Below are positions 49,848 to 58,816 of a DNA stretch of 64,000 nt, piece by piece. Numbering within the stretch: the stretch's first letter is position 1; the number at the start of each line of letters is the position of its first letter. The stretch comes from Streptomyces sulfonofaciens (GTDB lineage: Bacteria > Actinomycetota > Actinomycetes > Streptomycetales > Streptomycetaceae): the NCBI RefSeq assembly GCF_014656295.1, contig NZ_BNCD01000019.1, forward strand, positions 1-64,000. The letters run 5' to 3'. The notes under the pieces are model-generated. The model made no database searches, was not told where the DNA came from, and worked only from the letters and a program-made list of their open reading frames with translations. The position numbers were made by a program, and so were the translations under genes.

Positions 49848-49891
49848 GGGCGCGGGCCGGGTGGCCGGCCCCGCTTTCCGCGGCGTCCGGC

Positions 49892-51304
49892 TCAGGACGT
49901 GCGCCGCAGCCTGCGCCACACCGCCTTGGCGGCGTTGTGCCCCGACATGCCGTGCACGCCCGGCCCCGGCGGGGTGGCCGAGGAGCAGAGGAAGACGGCC
50001 GGGTGCGGGGTGCCGTACGGAAAGAGGCTGATCTTGGGCCGCAGCAGCAGTTGGAGCCCGTCCGCGGCGCCGCAGGCGATGTCGCCGCCGATGTAGTTGG
50101 CGTTGCGCTCGGCGAGTTGGGGGGGTCCGGCGGCGGCGCGGGCGAGTACGAGGTCACGGAAGCCGGGGGCGAAGCGCTCCAACTGCCGTTCGATCGCGTC
50201 GGTCAGGTCGCCCTGCCAGCCGTTGGGCACGTGTCCGTACACCCAGAAGGTGTGCTTGCCCTCGGGGGCCCGGGAGGGGTCGGCGAGGGTGGGCTGCACG
50301 GTGATCAGGAACGGCGCCTCGGGCGCCCTGCTGGTCCGTGACGCCGCGTACAGGGCGGTGCCGACCTCGCGGCTGTCGGCGGCGACCTGGACGGTGCCGG
50401 CGCGGCGCGGGGCCTCGGCGGTCCAGGGCACCGGGCCGTCCAGGGCGTAGTCGATCTTGAAGACGCCGGCGCCGTACCGGTAGCCGTCGTAGCTGCGGCC
50501 GAGGCCCGCGATCCTGGCGAGTGCGGTGGGAGAGGTGTCGAAGACGTAGGCGCGTGCGGGCGGCAGGTCGTCGAGCCGCTTGACCTCGTAGTCGGTGTGG
50601 ACGGTGCCGCCGAGGTCCTTCAGGTAGGCGGCGAGCGCATCGGAGATCGACTGGGAGCCGCCGCGGGCCACCGGCCAGCCGGCGGCGTGCGCGGCGAGCG
50701 CGAAGACGAGGCCGACGGCGCTGGTGGCGAAGCCGTTCAGCGGGGCGATGACGTGGGCGACGAGGCCGGCGAAGAGCGCCTTGGCACGCTCGTCCCTGAA
50801 GCGGCGCATCAGCCAGGTGGACGGCGGGAGCCCGGCGAGGCCGAAGCGGGCGAGGGTGGCGGGGTCGCGCGGCAGGGCCGTCGACGGCAGGGACATGAAG
50901 TCCTTGAAGAGGGCGTCGGTCCGGTCGGTGAAGGGGGCGACGAGCCTGCGGTAGGTGCCCTCGTCGCGAGGGCCGAAGGAGGCGGCGGTCTCGGCGACGG
51001 AGCGGGACAGGACGGCCGCTGTGCCGTCCGGGAAGGGATGGGCCATGGGGAGTTCGGCGTGCCGCCACTGAAGTCCGTACCGGTCGAGCGGCATGGTCCG
51101 GAAGACCGGTGAGGTGACGCCGAGCGGGTGGGCCGCGGAACACGGGTCGTGCCGGAAGCCCGGCAGGGTGAGCTCCTCGGTGCGGGCTCCTCCGCCGACG
51201 GTGCCGCGGGCCTCGAAGACGGCCGCGCTCAGGCCGCGGCGGGCCAGTTCGACGGCGGCGGTCAGGCCGTTCGGTCCGGCACCCACCACGACGACATCGA
51301 GCAT
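49892..51304 (-). CDS. FAD-dependent oxidoreductase, phytoene desaturase-like
   Basis: A 470-residue flavoprotein with the FAD motif [24 protein letters not shown] and then [23 protein letters not shown], the pattern of the phytoene dehydrogenase/PYROXD2-like group. The C-terminal part has [25 protein letters not shown], the second FAD contact. Carotenoid genes are not nearby, so a carotenoid substrate is not implied. The ATG at 51304 begins the conserved motif; a GTG at 51313 adds three residues. It lies 56 bp before the macro domain gene, which has its own promoter. Confidence 0.87.
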   Translation of the reverse strand: MLDVVVVGAGPNGLTAAVELARRGLSAAVFEARGTVGGGARTEELTLPGFRHDPCSAAHPLGVTSPVFRTMPLDRYGLQWRHAELPMAHPFPDGTAAVLSRSVAETAASFGPRDEGTYRRLVAPFTDRTDALFKDFMSLPSTALPRDPATLARFGLAGLPPSTWLMRRFRDERAKALFAGLVAHVIAPLNGFATSAVGLVFALAAHAAGWPVARGGSQSISDALAAYLKDLGGTVHTDYEVKRLDDLPPARAYVFDTSPTALARIAGLGRSYDGYRYGAGVFKIDYALDGPVPWTAEAPRRAGTVQVAADSREVGTALYAASRTSRAPEAPFLITVQPTLADPSRAPEGKHTFWVYGHVPNGWQGDLTDAIERQLERFAPGFRDLVLARAAAGPPQLAERNANYIGGDIACGAADGLQLLLRPKISLFPYGTPHPAVFLCSSATPPGPGVHGMSGHNAAKAVWRRLRRTS

Positions 51305-51679
51305 TGACGGCACCTTCGGACCCCTTCACCAGCCGACGGCAGTCGGCACAGGATATGCCGGTGGGCGGGGAGGTCCACGGGACGGGTGGGGTCTCCGCGC
51401 GGCGGCCGCGCGCATCGTCGGTCCACGCCGTTCCCCGCGCCCCCTTCGGCGGCTGGGTTCCGCCCCGAACAGGGGCGCGGGGAACGGCGCGCGCATCACC
51501 CGTCTCCGCCGGCGGACGGGCCGCCCACCCGCCGGCCGCCCGCACACGGCGGGAACGGCCCGGCCACGGCGGGGACGGTCACGCCCACGACGGCGGCGAC
51601 CCGGCCGGCTCGCCGGGGCCGCCCGCGGTTCCCGCGCTCCCGGCGGGGCGCTGCCCCGGCTTCAAGGGGGCCGGGGCGC
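51305..51679. other. Intergenic region with long hairpin
   Basis: No gene is supported in 375 bp. It contains the 18-bp-arm hairpin at 51426-51489; the 180 bp next to the gamma-glutamyltransferase stop are low-complexity. Confidence 0.5.
51426..51489 (-). terminator. Long hairpin beyond the gamma-glutamyltransferase gene
   Basis: Eighteen-bp perfect arms (51426-51443 and 51472-51489) surround a 28-nt loop. The core GTTCCCCGCGCCCC is like that of the hairpin at 60257 and of terminators often seen in streptomycetes. Confidence 0.6.
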
Positions 51680-53503
51680 TCAGCGCCCCACGGCGTAGCC
51701 CTGCATCCCGCGTGGGTTCGCCGCGGCGGAGAGCACACCCGTCTCCGGGTCGCGGGCGACCGCGCACAGGCGCCCCTCCGACCAGGCGTCGCCGACGGTG
51801 ACGTCATGGCCGCGGCGGCGCAGCCCGTCGATCACCGCGGGGTCCGTGCGGGACTCGACGGTGACGCTGCCCGGGCTCATGCCGCGCGGGTAGAAGGAGC
51901 TGGGGAAGCTGTCGTTGTGCCAGTTGGGCGCGTCGATGGCGCCCTGCAGGTCGAGCCCGCCGCGTACCGCGGAGCGCAGTGCGACGGCGAGGAAGAAGTG
52001 CAACTGCCACTGGTCCTGCTGGTCGCCGCCCGGCGTGCCGAAGGCCAGCACGGGTATGCCGTCACGCAGGGCGAGGGAGGGGGTCAGCGTGGTCCTGGGC
52101 CGCCGTCCCGGGGTCAGGGAGCTGGGCAGGCCCTCCTCCAGCCACGTCATCTGCAACCGCGTGCCGAGCGGGAAGCCCAGTTCCGGCACGACCGGGTTGG
52201 ACTGCAGCCAGCCGCCGCTGGGGGTGGCGGCGACCATGTTGCCGAAGCGATCCACCACGTCCAGGTGGCAGGTGTCGCCGCGGGTGGCGCCGTCCGGTGC
52301 CACCGGCGGCTCACCGGACGTCGCCACCGTCGGTTCCCCGGCCCCCGCGGCGAGGCCGGGCGCGTCGAAGCCCGGCTCGCCGCCGGCCACGGCGCGGGCG
52401 TGTGCGCAGAGCGCGGGGACGCGCCCGCCGGGGCTGCCGGGACGCAGTTCGCGGGATGCGGTCTCGCCGATCAGGGCGCGCCGCCCTGCGGCGTACTCCT
52501 TCGACAGCAGCTCCTGGACGGGCACCTGAGCGGCGTCGCCGTACCATGCCTCTCGGTCGGCCATGGCGAGCTTGCATCCCTCGACGAGCAGGTGCACGTA
52601 CTCGGCGGAGCCGTAGGCGGGCAGTTCGGGAGGCAGCAGGGCGAGTTGCTGGAGCAGGGCGGGGCCCTGACTCCAGCCGCCCGCCTTGCAGAGCGTCCAG
52701 CCGCGCCAGTCGTAGGTCACCGGGTCCTCGTAGGTGGCCGACCAGGAGGCGAGGTCGTCGGCGGTGAGGGTGCCGGTGTGCCGGGCGCCGCTGGTGTCCA
52801 GGGTGGGCCGCTGCGCCTGGCGCACCAGGGCCTCGGCGATGAACCCGGTCCGCCAGATCCGGCGTGCCGCCTCGATCTGCTCGGCGCGGTCGGCCCCGGC
52901 GGCCTCCACCTCGTTCAGCAGCCGGCGCCAGGTCGCCGCGAGTGCGGGGTTGCGCAGCAGTTCACCGGGCCGCGGCGCCCGGCCGCCGGGCAGGTAGACC
53001 TCCGCCGACGACGTCCACTCCGTCTCGAAGAGCTCGCGTACCGTCTCGACGGTCTCGCCGACGCGTTCGACGGGCGGGTGCCCGTCCTCCGCGTAGCCGA
53101 TGGCGTACCCGAGGACGTCCGCGAGCGGTTTGGTGCCGTGGTCGCGCAGCAGGACCATCCAGGCGTCGAAGGCGCCCGGCACCGCGGCGGCGAGCGGGCC
53201 CGTGCCCGGCACCAGGTCGAGGCCGAGGGAGCGGTAGTGGGCGACGGTGGCGCCGGCGGGCGCGACGCCCTGCCCGCACAGCACCTTCACCTGTCCCCCG
53301 GCGGGCGCGAGGATGATCGGTACCTCGCCCGCGGGGCCGTTGAGGTGCGGCTCCACGACGTGCAGCACGAAGCCCGCGGCCACCGCGGCGTCGAAGGCGT
53401 TGCCGCCGTCCTCCAGGACGGCCATGGCCGTCTGGGACGCGAGCCAGTGGGTGGAGGACACCATGCCGAAAGTGCCCTGGAGGGTGGGCCGAGTAGTGAA
53501 CAT
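51680..53503 (-). CDS. Gamma-glutamyltransferase-family Ntn hydrolase
   Basis: A 607-residue protein of the gamma-glutamyltranspeptidase fold. It has GMVSSTHWLASQTAMAVLEDGGNAFDAAVAAGF at the N-terminus and the self-processing site ATRGDTCHLDVVDRFGNMVAATPSGGW, in which Thr of DTCHL would be the nucleophile exposed by cleavage into large and small subunits. TPGGDQQDQWQLHFFL is the usual small-subunit motif. No signal peptide is visible, unlike periplasmic GGTs, so it may be a cytoplasmic member acting on other gamma-glutamyl or acyl amides. GAGGTG lies 10 nt before the ATG. The gene is 59 bp after the lipoprotein gene and may belong to that operon. Confidence 0.87.
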   Translation of the reverse strand: MFTTRPTLQGTFGMVSSTHWLASQTAMAVLEDGGNAFDAAVAAGFVLHVVEPHLNGPAGEVPIILAPAGGQVKVLCGQGVAPAGATVAHYRSLGLDLVPGTGPLAAAVPGAFDAWMVLLRDHGTKPLADVLGYAIGYAEDGHPPVERVGETVETVRELFETEWTSSAEVYLPGGRAPRPGELLRNPALAATWRRLLNEVEAAGADRAEQIEAARRIWRTGFIAEALVRQAQRPTLDTSGARHTGTLTADDLASWSATYEDPVTYDWRGWTLCKAGGWSQGPALLQQLALLPPELPAYGSAEYVHLLVEGCKLAMADREAWYGDAAQVPVQELLSKEYAAGRRALIGETASRELRPGSPGGRVPALCAHARAVAGGEPGFDAPGLAAGAGEPTVATSGEPPVAPDGATRGDTCHLDVVDRFGNMVAATPSGGWLQSNPVVPELGFPLGTRLQMTWLEEGLPSSLTPGRRPRTTLTPSLALRDGIPVLAFGTPGGDQQDQWQLHFFLAVALRSAVRGGLDLQGAIDAPNWHNDSFPSSFYPRGMSPGSVTVESRTDPAVIDGLRRRGHDVTVGDAWSEGRLCAVARDPETGVLSAAANPRGMQGYAVGR

Positions 53504-53561
53504 AAGGGCGTTTCACCTCGTTGCGTGCGCCGATCCGTCGGTCCGGTCGGTGGTCAGGATC

Positions 53562-54131
53562 TCAGTTCGACAGGAACGGGCACGAGCCGGACCCCAGGTC
53601 CACCTCCCAGTCGGTGCCGATGACGCGGACGATCAGCGCCCTTGCGGCCCCGCCGGGAGGGGAGGTGACGGGCGGTACCGGCTTTCGCCCGCCGGCCGGC
53701 GGTGCCAGGGCCCCGCGCCTGTCCCAGTACGGGTCAGGCGCGTGCACGACGGTGCACATCAGTTGCTGTTGGCCCCGGGTGCCGAGGGGGTCGGTACGGG
53801 CGGGCAGCCGGACGACGACGGTGTCGCCGCCGTCCTTGACGAGGGGCGGCCTCGGCAGCAGCGGCAGTGCGGTGGTCAGCCGCGACGACTCGGCCCCGGT
53901 GGGCCCGGCGAACAGCAGGCGCACGGCGGTGGCCAGGTCCGGCGTGCCGGGCGCCCGGCGTGGCACGGCCACCAGCCGCCCGCCGGCCAGGAAGTAGACC
54001 TCGACGCCGGCGGGCATGCCGGTCGCGGGCTCGCCGGCCTCGACGACGCTGGACGGCGGGACACCGCAGGCGGTCATCATGAGGGCGGCCGCGGCACCGG
54101 TCAGCAGGGCCGCGATGCGTGTGCCCCTCAT
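53562..54131 (-). CDS. Putative lipoprotein with GerMN-like domain
   Basis: The 189-residue product has a lipoprotein signal, MRGTRIAALLTGAAAALM, with the lipobox MTAC and lipidated Cys22. The mature part contains VEVYFLAGGRLVAVPRRAPGTPDLATAVRLLFAGP, resembling the GerMN domain of LpqB-type proteins. In actinobacteria such lipoproteins are encoded beside two-component systems and may modulate the sensor outside the membrane. Its ATG overlaps the kinase stop by ATGA, so regulator, kinase and lipoprotein are co-translated. Confidence 0.82.
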   Translation of the reverse strand: MRGTRIAALLTGAAAALMMTACGVPPSSVVEAGEPATGMPAGVEVYFLAGGRLVAVPRRAPGTPDLATAVRLLFAGPTGAESSRLTTALPLLPRPPLVKDGGDTVVVRLPARTDPLGTRGQQQLMCTVVHAPDPYWDRRGALAPPAGGRKPVPPVTSPPGGAARALIVRVIGTDWEVDLGSGSCPFLSN

Positions 54132-55642
54132 GAGCGGCCGCCCGCCGGGCCGTCCGCCGCGGCCACCGGGGAGTGCCGGCGCAGCGGCAGCTCGACGGTG
54201 AACACGGCGCCTGCCCCGACCCGGTTCTCCACGCGCAGCCGGCCGCCGTGCAGGCGCACGTTCTCGGCCGTGATGGCGAGGCCCAGACCGCTGCTCTCGC
54301 TGCGGGTCCGTGTGGTGTCCGCCTTGTAGAACCGCTCGAAGATGTGCGGCAGCGCAGCCGCCGCGATGCCGGGACCGCTGTCCGCCACCTCGATCACCAC
54401 CCAAGCCCCCTCCGGTCGTCCCTCCGGGCCGCCGAGCCGTACCGTCACCGGTGGCGCACCGTGCCGCAGCGCGTTGCCGACCAGGTTGGCCACCACGACG
54501 TCGAGGCGGCGCGGGTCCACCTGGGCGCGCAGTGTGCCCGGGGCCGGCAACCGGGTCTCCACCCGGTGCTGCCATCCCCGGGAGGCGAGCGTGCGCCGGA
54601 CGGACTCGGCCAGGTCGATCTCGTCCAGATGGAGCCGCACGGCGCCGGCGTCGAAGCGGGATATCTCCATGAGGTCGTCCACCAGCCGGATGAGCCGTCC
54701 CGTCTCCTCGCTGACGAGCCCCACCGCGTCCGCCGTCTCCCGGTCCAGGCTGGGCAGTTCCTCGTCGAGCACGTCGGTGACCGCCGACATGGCGGCCAGC
54801 GGGGTGCGCAGTTCGTGGGAGACGTCCGCGACGAAGCGGCGCGCCTGTGCCTCCAGGCGGCGCAGTTCCGTCACGGAACGCTCCAGCTCCGCGGCGGTGT
54901 CGTTGAAGGACCGGGACAGGTCCGCCAGCTCGTCGGAGCCGCGCACGGCGAGCCGGACGTCGAGGTGCCCCTCGGCCATCTGGCGGGTGGCGCGGCGCAG
55001 CGCGCGCACCGGGCGCAGCACCCCTCGCGCGGCGAGCAGCGCCAGCAGCACGGCCGGGCCCAGGGCCCACAGGGCCGCGTGCTCGATGGCGGTGATGATC
55101 GCCTTGACGTACGCCTGCTCGGTGCTCTGCGCCACCTCCAGGTACAGCACGACACCGGAGAGCGCCGGGGGGAGGCCGGGGCTCGTGCGGTAGGCCACGG
55201 GCAGGCCGACGACGAGCATCGGGTAGCCGTGGTCGCTCACGCGCTGGAAGACGGCGTTGGGCCGGGTCCCCACGGACCGGCGGAGTTCGGGGGTGAGCAG
55301 GTCGAACGCGCCCTGGGAGAGGGAGGAGGCGCGCAGGCCGCCGTAGGTGGCGAGCACGTGCCAGCCCTGCGACTGGTGGGTCCGCGCCACCTGGGAGACG
55401 AGGCCGTCGAGTTCCTCCTGGGACGGGTCGGCGGGGATGCCGGGGGCCAGCGCGTCGACGTTGTCGCGGAACTGCTTGATGACGGCGTCCTGGCTCTGTT
55501 GCAGCACCCCCGTGCGGGCCTCGCGGAAGGCCAGCGCGCCGGTGCTCAGCGCGCTGGCCACGGCGACCAGCGCGAACGCGACGACGAGCCTGGAGCGCAG
55601 CCCGACCAGTGCGAGCCGGGCCCTGGCCAGGGCGGCCCTCAT
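54128..55642 (-). CDS. Sensor histidine kinase
   Basis: A 504-residue membrane kinase. It has an N-terminal membrane helix (LVVAFALVAVASALSTGALAF), an extracellular sensor domain of about 140 residues, a second helix (ALWALGPAVLLALLAARG), a HAMP domain (RPVRALRRATRQMAEGHLDVRL), the phosphorylated His in RRFVADVSHELRTPLAAMSAV, and an ATPase domain with VVANLVGNALRHG, DSGPGI and GLGLAI. The signal sensed is unknown. The ATG at 55642 overlaps the response regulator stop (ATGA). The organisation resembles AfsQ and Cse envelope-stress systems, but identity is not claimed. Confidence 0.93.
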   Translation of the reverse strand: MRAALARARLALVGLRSRLVVAFALVAVASALSTGALAFREARTGVLQQSQDAVIKQFRDNVDALAPGIPADPSQEELDGLVSQVARTHQSQGWHVLATYGGLRASSLSQGAFDLLTPELRRSVGTRPNAVFQRVSDHGYPMLVVGLPVAYRTSPGLPPALSGVVLYLEVAQSTEQAYVKAIITAIEHAALWALGPAVLLALLAARGVLRPVRALRRATRQMAEGHLDVRLAVRGSDELADLSRSFNDTAAELERSVTELRRLEAQARRFVADVSHELRTPLAAMSAVTDVLDEELPSLDRETADAVGLVSEETGRLIRLVDDLMEISRFDAGAVRLHLDEIDLAESVRRTLASRGWQHRVETRLPAPGTLRAQVDPRRLDVVVANLVGNALRHGAPPVTVRLGGPEGRPEGAWVVIEVADSGPGIAAAALPHIFERFYKADTTRTRSESSGLGLAITAENVRLHGGRLRVENRVGAGAVFTVELPLRRHSPVAAADGPAGGRS

Positions 55643-56325
55643 GCGGAACGGAAGCGGTAGCCGAAGCCGCGCACGGTCTCGATGTAGCGCGGGTCGCCGC
55701 TGAGCTCCCCGAGCTTGCCGCGCAGTCTCTTGACACAGGCGTCCACGAGGCGCACGTCACCGTGGTAGCCGTGCTCCCAGACCGCCTCCAGGAGCTGCTG
55801 GCGGCTGAGCACCTGGCCGGGGGACGCCGACAGCGTCAGCAGCAGGCGCAGCTCGGACGGCGCGAGGGCGATCGGCTCGCCGCGCAGCGTCACCACCAGG
55901 CCCGACCGGTCGATGGTCAGCTCGCCGTGGGCCTCCGCGCGGGGGCGCCCGGTGGTGGGGCCGGGGCCCATCCTGCGCAGCACGGCGCGTATCCGGGCTT
56001 CGAGCACCCGGGCCCTGACGGGTTTGACCACGTAGTCGTCCGCGCCGGCCTCAAGGCCGACGACCACGTCGATGTCGTCGCCCCGGGCCGTCACGATGAT
56101 GATCGGCACCTGGTCGTGCTCCCTGATGCGCCGGCAGACGTCGAGCCCGCCGATGCCGGGCAGCATGAGGTCGAGCACGACGACGTCGGGGCGGCAGGAC
56201 GCCAGCAGGCCCAGCCCCTCCTCACCGCTGGCGGCGGCGGAGACGTGGTGGCCCTGGTGCCGCAGTGCGAGCTCGACGCCCTTGCGGACGGCGGGGTCGT
56301 CTTCGACGAGCAGGACGCGGGGCAT
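55639..56325 (-). CDS. OmpR-family response regulator
   Basis: The 228-residue regulator has a receiver domain (RVLLVEDDPAVRKGVELAL, phosphorylated Asp52 in VVVLDLMLPG, Lys in VVKPVR) and a winged-helix DNA-binding domain (LAPSELRLLLTLSASPGQVLSRQQLLEAVWEHG, VDACVKRLRGKLGE, IETVRGFGYRF). It resembles AfsQ1. The start at 56325 (MPRVLLVEDD) is favoured over an upstream ATG at 56373 because the receiver begins there and CATACT lies 6 nt upstream, consistent with a leaderless message starting the operon regulator-kinase-lipoprotein. Confidence 0.93.
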   Translation of the reverse strand: MPRVLLVEDDPAVRKGVELALRHQGHHVSAAASGEEGLGLLASCRPDVVVLDLMLPGIGGLDVCRRIREHDQVPIIIVTARGDDIDVVVGLEAGADDYVVKPVRARVLEARIRAVLRRMGPGPTTGRPRAEAHGELTIDRSGLVVTLRGEPIALAPSELRLLLTLSASPGQVLSRQQLLEAVWEHGYHGDVRLVDACVKRLRGKLGELSGDPRYIETVRGFGYRFRSA

Positions 56326-56331
56326 CCGGTC

Positions 56332-56337
56332 AGTATG
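56332..56337 (-). promoter_or_regulatory. -10 element of the leaderless two-component operon
   Basis: CATACT on the minus strand lies 6 nt before the ATG at 56325, only about 40 bp after the PBP gene stop. Confidence 0.5.
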
Positions 56338-56374
56338 CGCGAGTGCCGCAGGCGGGTCGGTGTGCGGGTGCATG

Positions 56375-58471
56375 TCAGTGGCCGGTCGCCTTCGTGTAGT
56401 CGCTCCAGACGGCCTTCGGGAAGCTGCGGCCGGCCTTGGTGCCCGGCTGTCCCGCGAGGCCCTTCAGTGACTGGAGCTGCTGGGTCCTCGGGTCGATGCG
56501 GAAGACGGCCACGGCGGTCACGGCCGCCCGGTCGTAGCCGACGAACCAGCCCGCCCTGCCGTCCGTGCTCGTCCCCGACCGGCCCGCGGAGCCCCGCTCG
56601 CCGGCCCGTGCGGCACCGGTGGGTGCACCCCCCGCGGACGCACCGCCGCCAAAGCCACCGCCGTGCAGCACGGCGTCGACCTCGTGGGCGACCGCCGGGG
56701 TGAACGGGTGGGTGGCGGCGGGCCTGTCCACGGGCGCCGGGGAGCCGTCCCGGGTGACACGGAGCACCGAGTACGGCTCGGTGTGCGTGCCCGACGCCAG
56801 GAACGTCCCGTAGGCGCTTGCCATCCGGATCGGGCTGGGTGTGGCGGTCCCCAGGGAGAAGGCGGGCACCTGCTCGCCGAAGCTGCCGGGCAGCAGGCCC
56901 GCGTCGACGGAGGCCTCACGGACCCGGTTCAGGCCGACGTCCATGCCCAACTGCACGACGGGGCCGTTGACCGAGTCGGCGACGGCCTGGGCGATGGGGA
57001 TCCTGCCGAAGGAGCGGTGGCCGTCGTTGGCGGTCCTGACGATCTTCCCGTCCCGGCTCCAGTAGGGCCCCTCGGGGGTCCGCACCGGCGCCTTGTCGTT
57101 CCCGTCGTAGAGCGTCGCGGGGGTGAGCGGCGTGCGGGGCGCGTTGCGTTCGAGGAGGAGTCCGTCGCGCAGCCCGGCGGCGTAGACGAAGGGCGCGTAG
57201 ACGGTACCGGCCGGCACGATCGAGATGTTGGCGTCGTTGAACCCCTGGGTGACGTAGTCGGGTCCGCCGTACAGCGCCAGGATCCGCCCGTCGGTGGCGA
57301 CCGAGGCGGCTCCGGTGCGTACGTGGCGGTCGGCGCCCCGGGTGGCCGGGCGCAGCGCGCCGGTCTGCTTGCGCACCGCCGCCGCGAGCGCGGCCACCTT
57401 CGGCTTCTGGAAGGTCGTGTAGATCTGGTATCCGCCGAGGTCGAACTGCGCGTCGGAGATCCCGCTGTGCGCCGAGACGTAGGCGCGGGCGGTGTCCACC
57501 AGGTAGCCGGTCTGCCCGCTCAGGCCCCTGGGCCTCGGCGGCGCAAGGGGCTCGGGGAAGGCGGCGCAGCGGGCGCGCTGCGCGGAGGAGAGCCGGCCGA
57601 CGGCGACCATCCGGTCAAGCACCCAGTTCCAGCGGTCCACGGCCCGTTCGCGGTTGGCCGCGCCGAGCGAGGGGTCGTAGAGTCCTGCGCCCTTGAGCAG
57701 CGTGGCGAGGAAGGCACCCTCGCATGCGTCGAGCTGGGAGACGTCCTTGCCGTAGTACGCCTTGGCGGCCCGCTGCACTCCGTAGGCGCCGCGGCCGAAC
57801 CAGCTCGTGTTGAGATAGCCGGCGAGGATCTGCTGCTTGCTCATCCGGCCGTCGAGCTTGATGGAGATGAACATCTCGGTGATCTTCCGGGTGACGGTCT
57901 GCCGCTGGTTGAGGTAGACGTTCTTGGCGTACTGCTGGGTGATGGTGGATCCGCCCTGGGTGTCCCCTCCGGTCGCCATGGCCAACACGGCCCGCCCGAG
58001 GCCCATCGGGGAGACCCCGTGGTCGCTGTAGAAGGACGCGTTCTCCGCGGACAGCACCGCCCACTGCACGCCCTGGGGGATCCTCTCCAGCGGCATCTCC
58101 TGCCGGTCGACGGGGCCGACGCTGGCCATCTCGGTACCGTCGGCCCAGTAGTAGACGTTGTCCTGCTGGGTGGCGAACGCGTTCAGATCGGGCGGGATGT
58201 CGGTGCGCGCGTAGGCGATGCCGGTGACGGCGGCCAGCGCGAGCGTCAGCCAGGCGAACGCCAGGAGGCTCTGGCGCGGTGACGGCACCCACCGGCCGGG
58301 CCCGCTGCGGCCGGGCCGCGGGTAGCGGGGGCGCAGGGCCCCGAGCGGGCCGTGCCATGCTCGGCGCGGGCCGCCTGGTCCGGGGGCTCGCGAGGGGGCT
58401 CGCCGCCTTCCCGCGGGCCGCGGTGCCCGCGGCCGCACCCATCTGCCCCGCATCAGCCGTCGTATCTCCAT
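56375..58471 (-). CDS. Class A penicillin-binding protein with altered transpeptidase site
   Basis: A 698-residue bifunctional-type PBP with a basic cytoplasmic tail, one membrane helix (about 69-88) and an intact GT51 glycosyltransferase domain: Glu143 in SAENASFYSDHG, QGGSTITQQYAKN, and Glu199 in RKITEMFISIKL. In the transpeptidase domain the active-site S-x-x-K is replaced by Thr423-Val-Tyr-Ala426 (PAGTVYAPFVYAAG aligns with PGSSFKPFVYAA); SVN (500-502) remains and KTG is RSG (631-633). Loss of the lysine suggests no acylation, so the protein may only polymerise glycan. A start at 58471 with AGGGGAGCGG upstream is preferred. It is divergent from the deacetylase-like gene. Confidence 0.9.
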   Translation of the reverse strand: MEIRRLMRGRWVRPRAPRPAGRRRAPSRAPGPGGPRRAWHGPLGALRPRYPRPGRSGPGRWVPSPRQSLLAFAWLTLALAAVTGIAYARTDIPPDLNAFATQQDNVYYWADGTEMASVGPVDRQEMPLERIPQGVQWAVLSAENASFYSDHGVSPMGLGRAVLAMATGGDTQGGSTITQQYAKNVYLNQRQTVTRKITEMFISIKLDGRMSKQQILAGYLNTSWFGRGAYGVQRAAKAYYGKDVSQLDACEGAFLATLLKGAGLYDPSLGAANRERAVDRWNWVLDRMVAVGRLSSAQRARCAAFPEPLAPPRPRGLSGQTGYLVDTARAYVSAHSGISDAQFDLGGYQIYTTFQKPKVAALAAAVRKQTGALRPATRGADRHVRTGAASVATDGRILALYGGPDYVTQGFNDANISIVPAGTVYAPFVYAAGLRDGLLLERNAPRTPLTPATLYDGNDKAPVRTPEGPYWSRDGKIVRTANDGHRSFGRIPIAQAVADSVNGPVVQLGMDVGLNRVREASVDAGLLPGSFGEQVPAFSLGTATPSPIRMASAYGTFLASGTHTEPYSVLRVTRDGSPAPVDRPAATHPFTPAVAHEVDAVLHGGGFGGGASAGGAPTGAARAGERGSAGRSGTSTDGRAGWFVGYDRAAVTAVAVFRIDPRTQQLQSLKGLAGQPGTKAGRSFPKAVWSDYTKATGH

Positions 58472-58816
58472 CCGCTCCCCTGCTGGATCACCGGACGGGG
58501 CGCCCGCCGCCCCGTTCCGGCGGGAGCCTAGGGAGCGCTTTGGAAGCCCGTGCGATGAGATCTCGACGGGTCCGTAACAATGACCGGTGCGGTCTTGACG
58601 GGGCATCGGCCGCCCCTGGCCTCGGGCTCCGCGACCGCCCCCGGGCCCGGGCACGCACGGGACGCGGGGATCCGTGACGATCCCGTGACCGTTTGGGCCA
58701 GGGGTCATCACCCGCGGGCCGGAGAGTGGGCCCGGCCCGAGGCGGTTGCACACCGCACCGGCAGCCCGCGCCAGCAGGTGGCGCCGGGCCCGCCCCCACC
58801 GATCAAGAGACTCTGC
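58472..58816. other. Divergent intergenic region
   Basis: No gene is supported in 345 bp. Possible regulatory features are an 8-bp palindrome GAGATCTC (58558-58565), a TTGACG hexamer near 58597, and a repeated GATCC/GATCCCGTGAC (58669-58690). No single promoter stands out. Confidence 0.35.

Noticed and set aside
58532-58545. Sequence resembling a CebR-type TGGGAGCGCTCCCA operator before the deacetylase-like gene
   Set aside because: Only the left half and centre match; the right half does not, so symmetry is lost.
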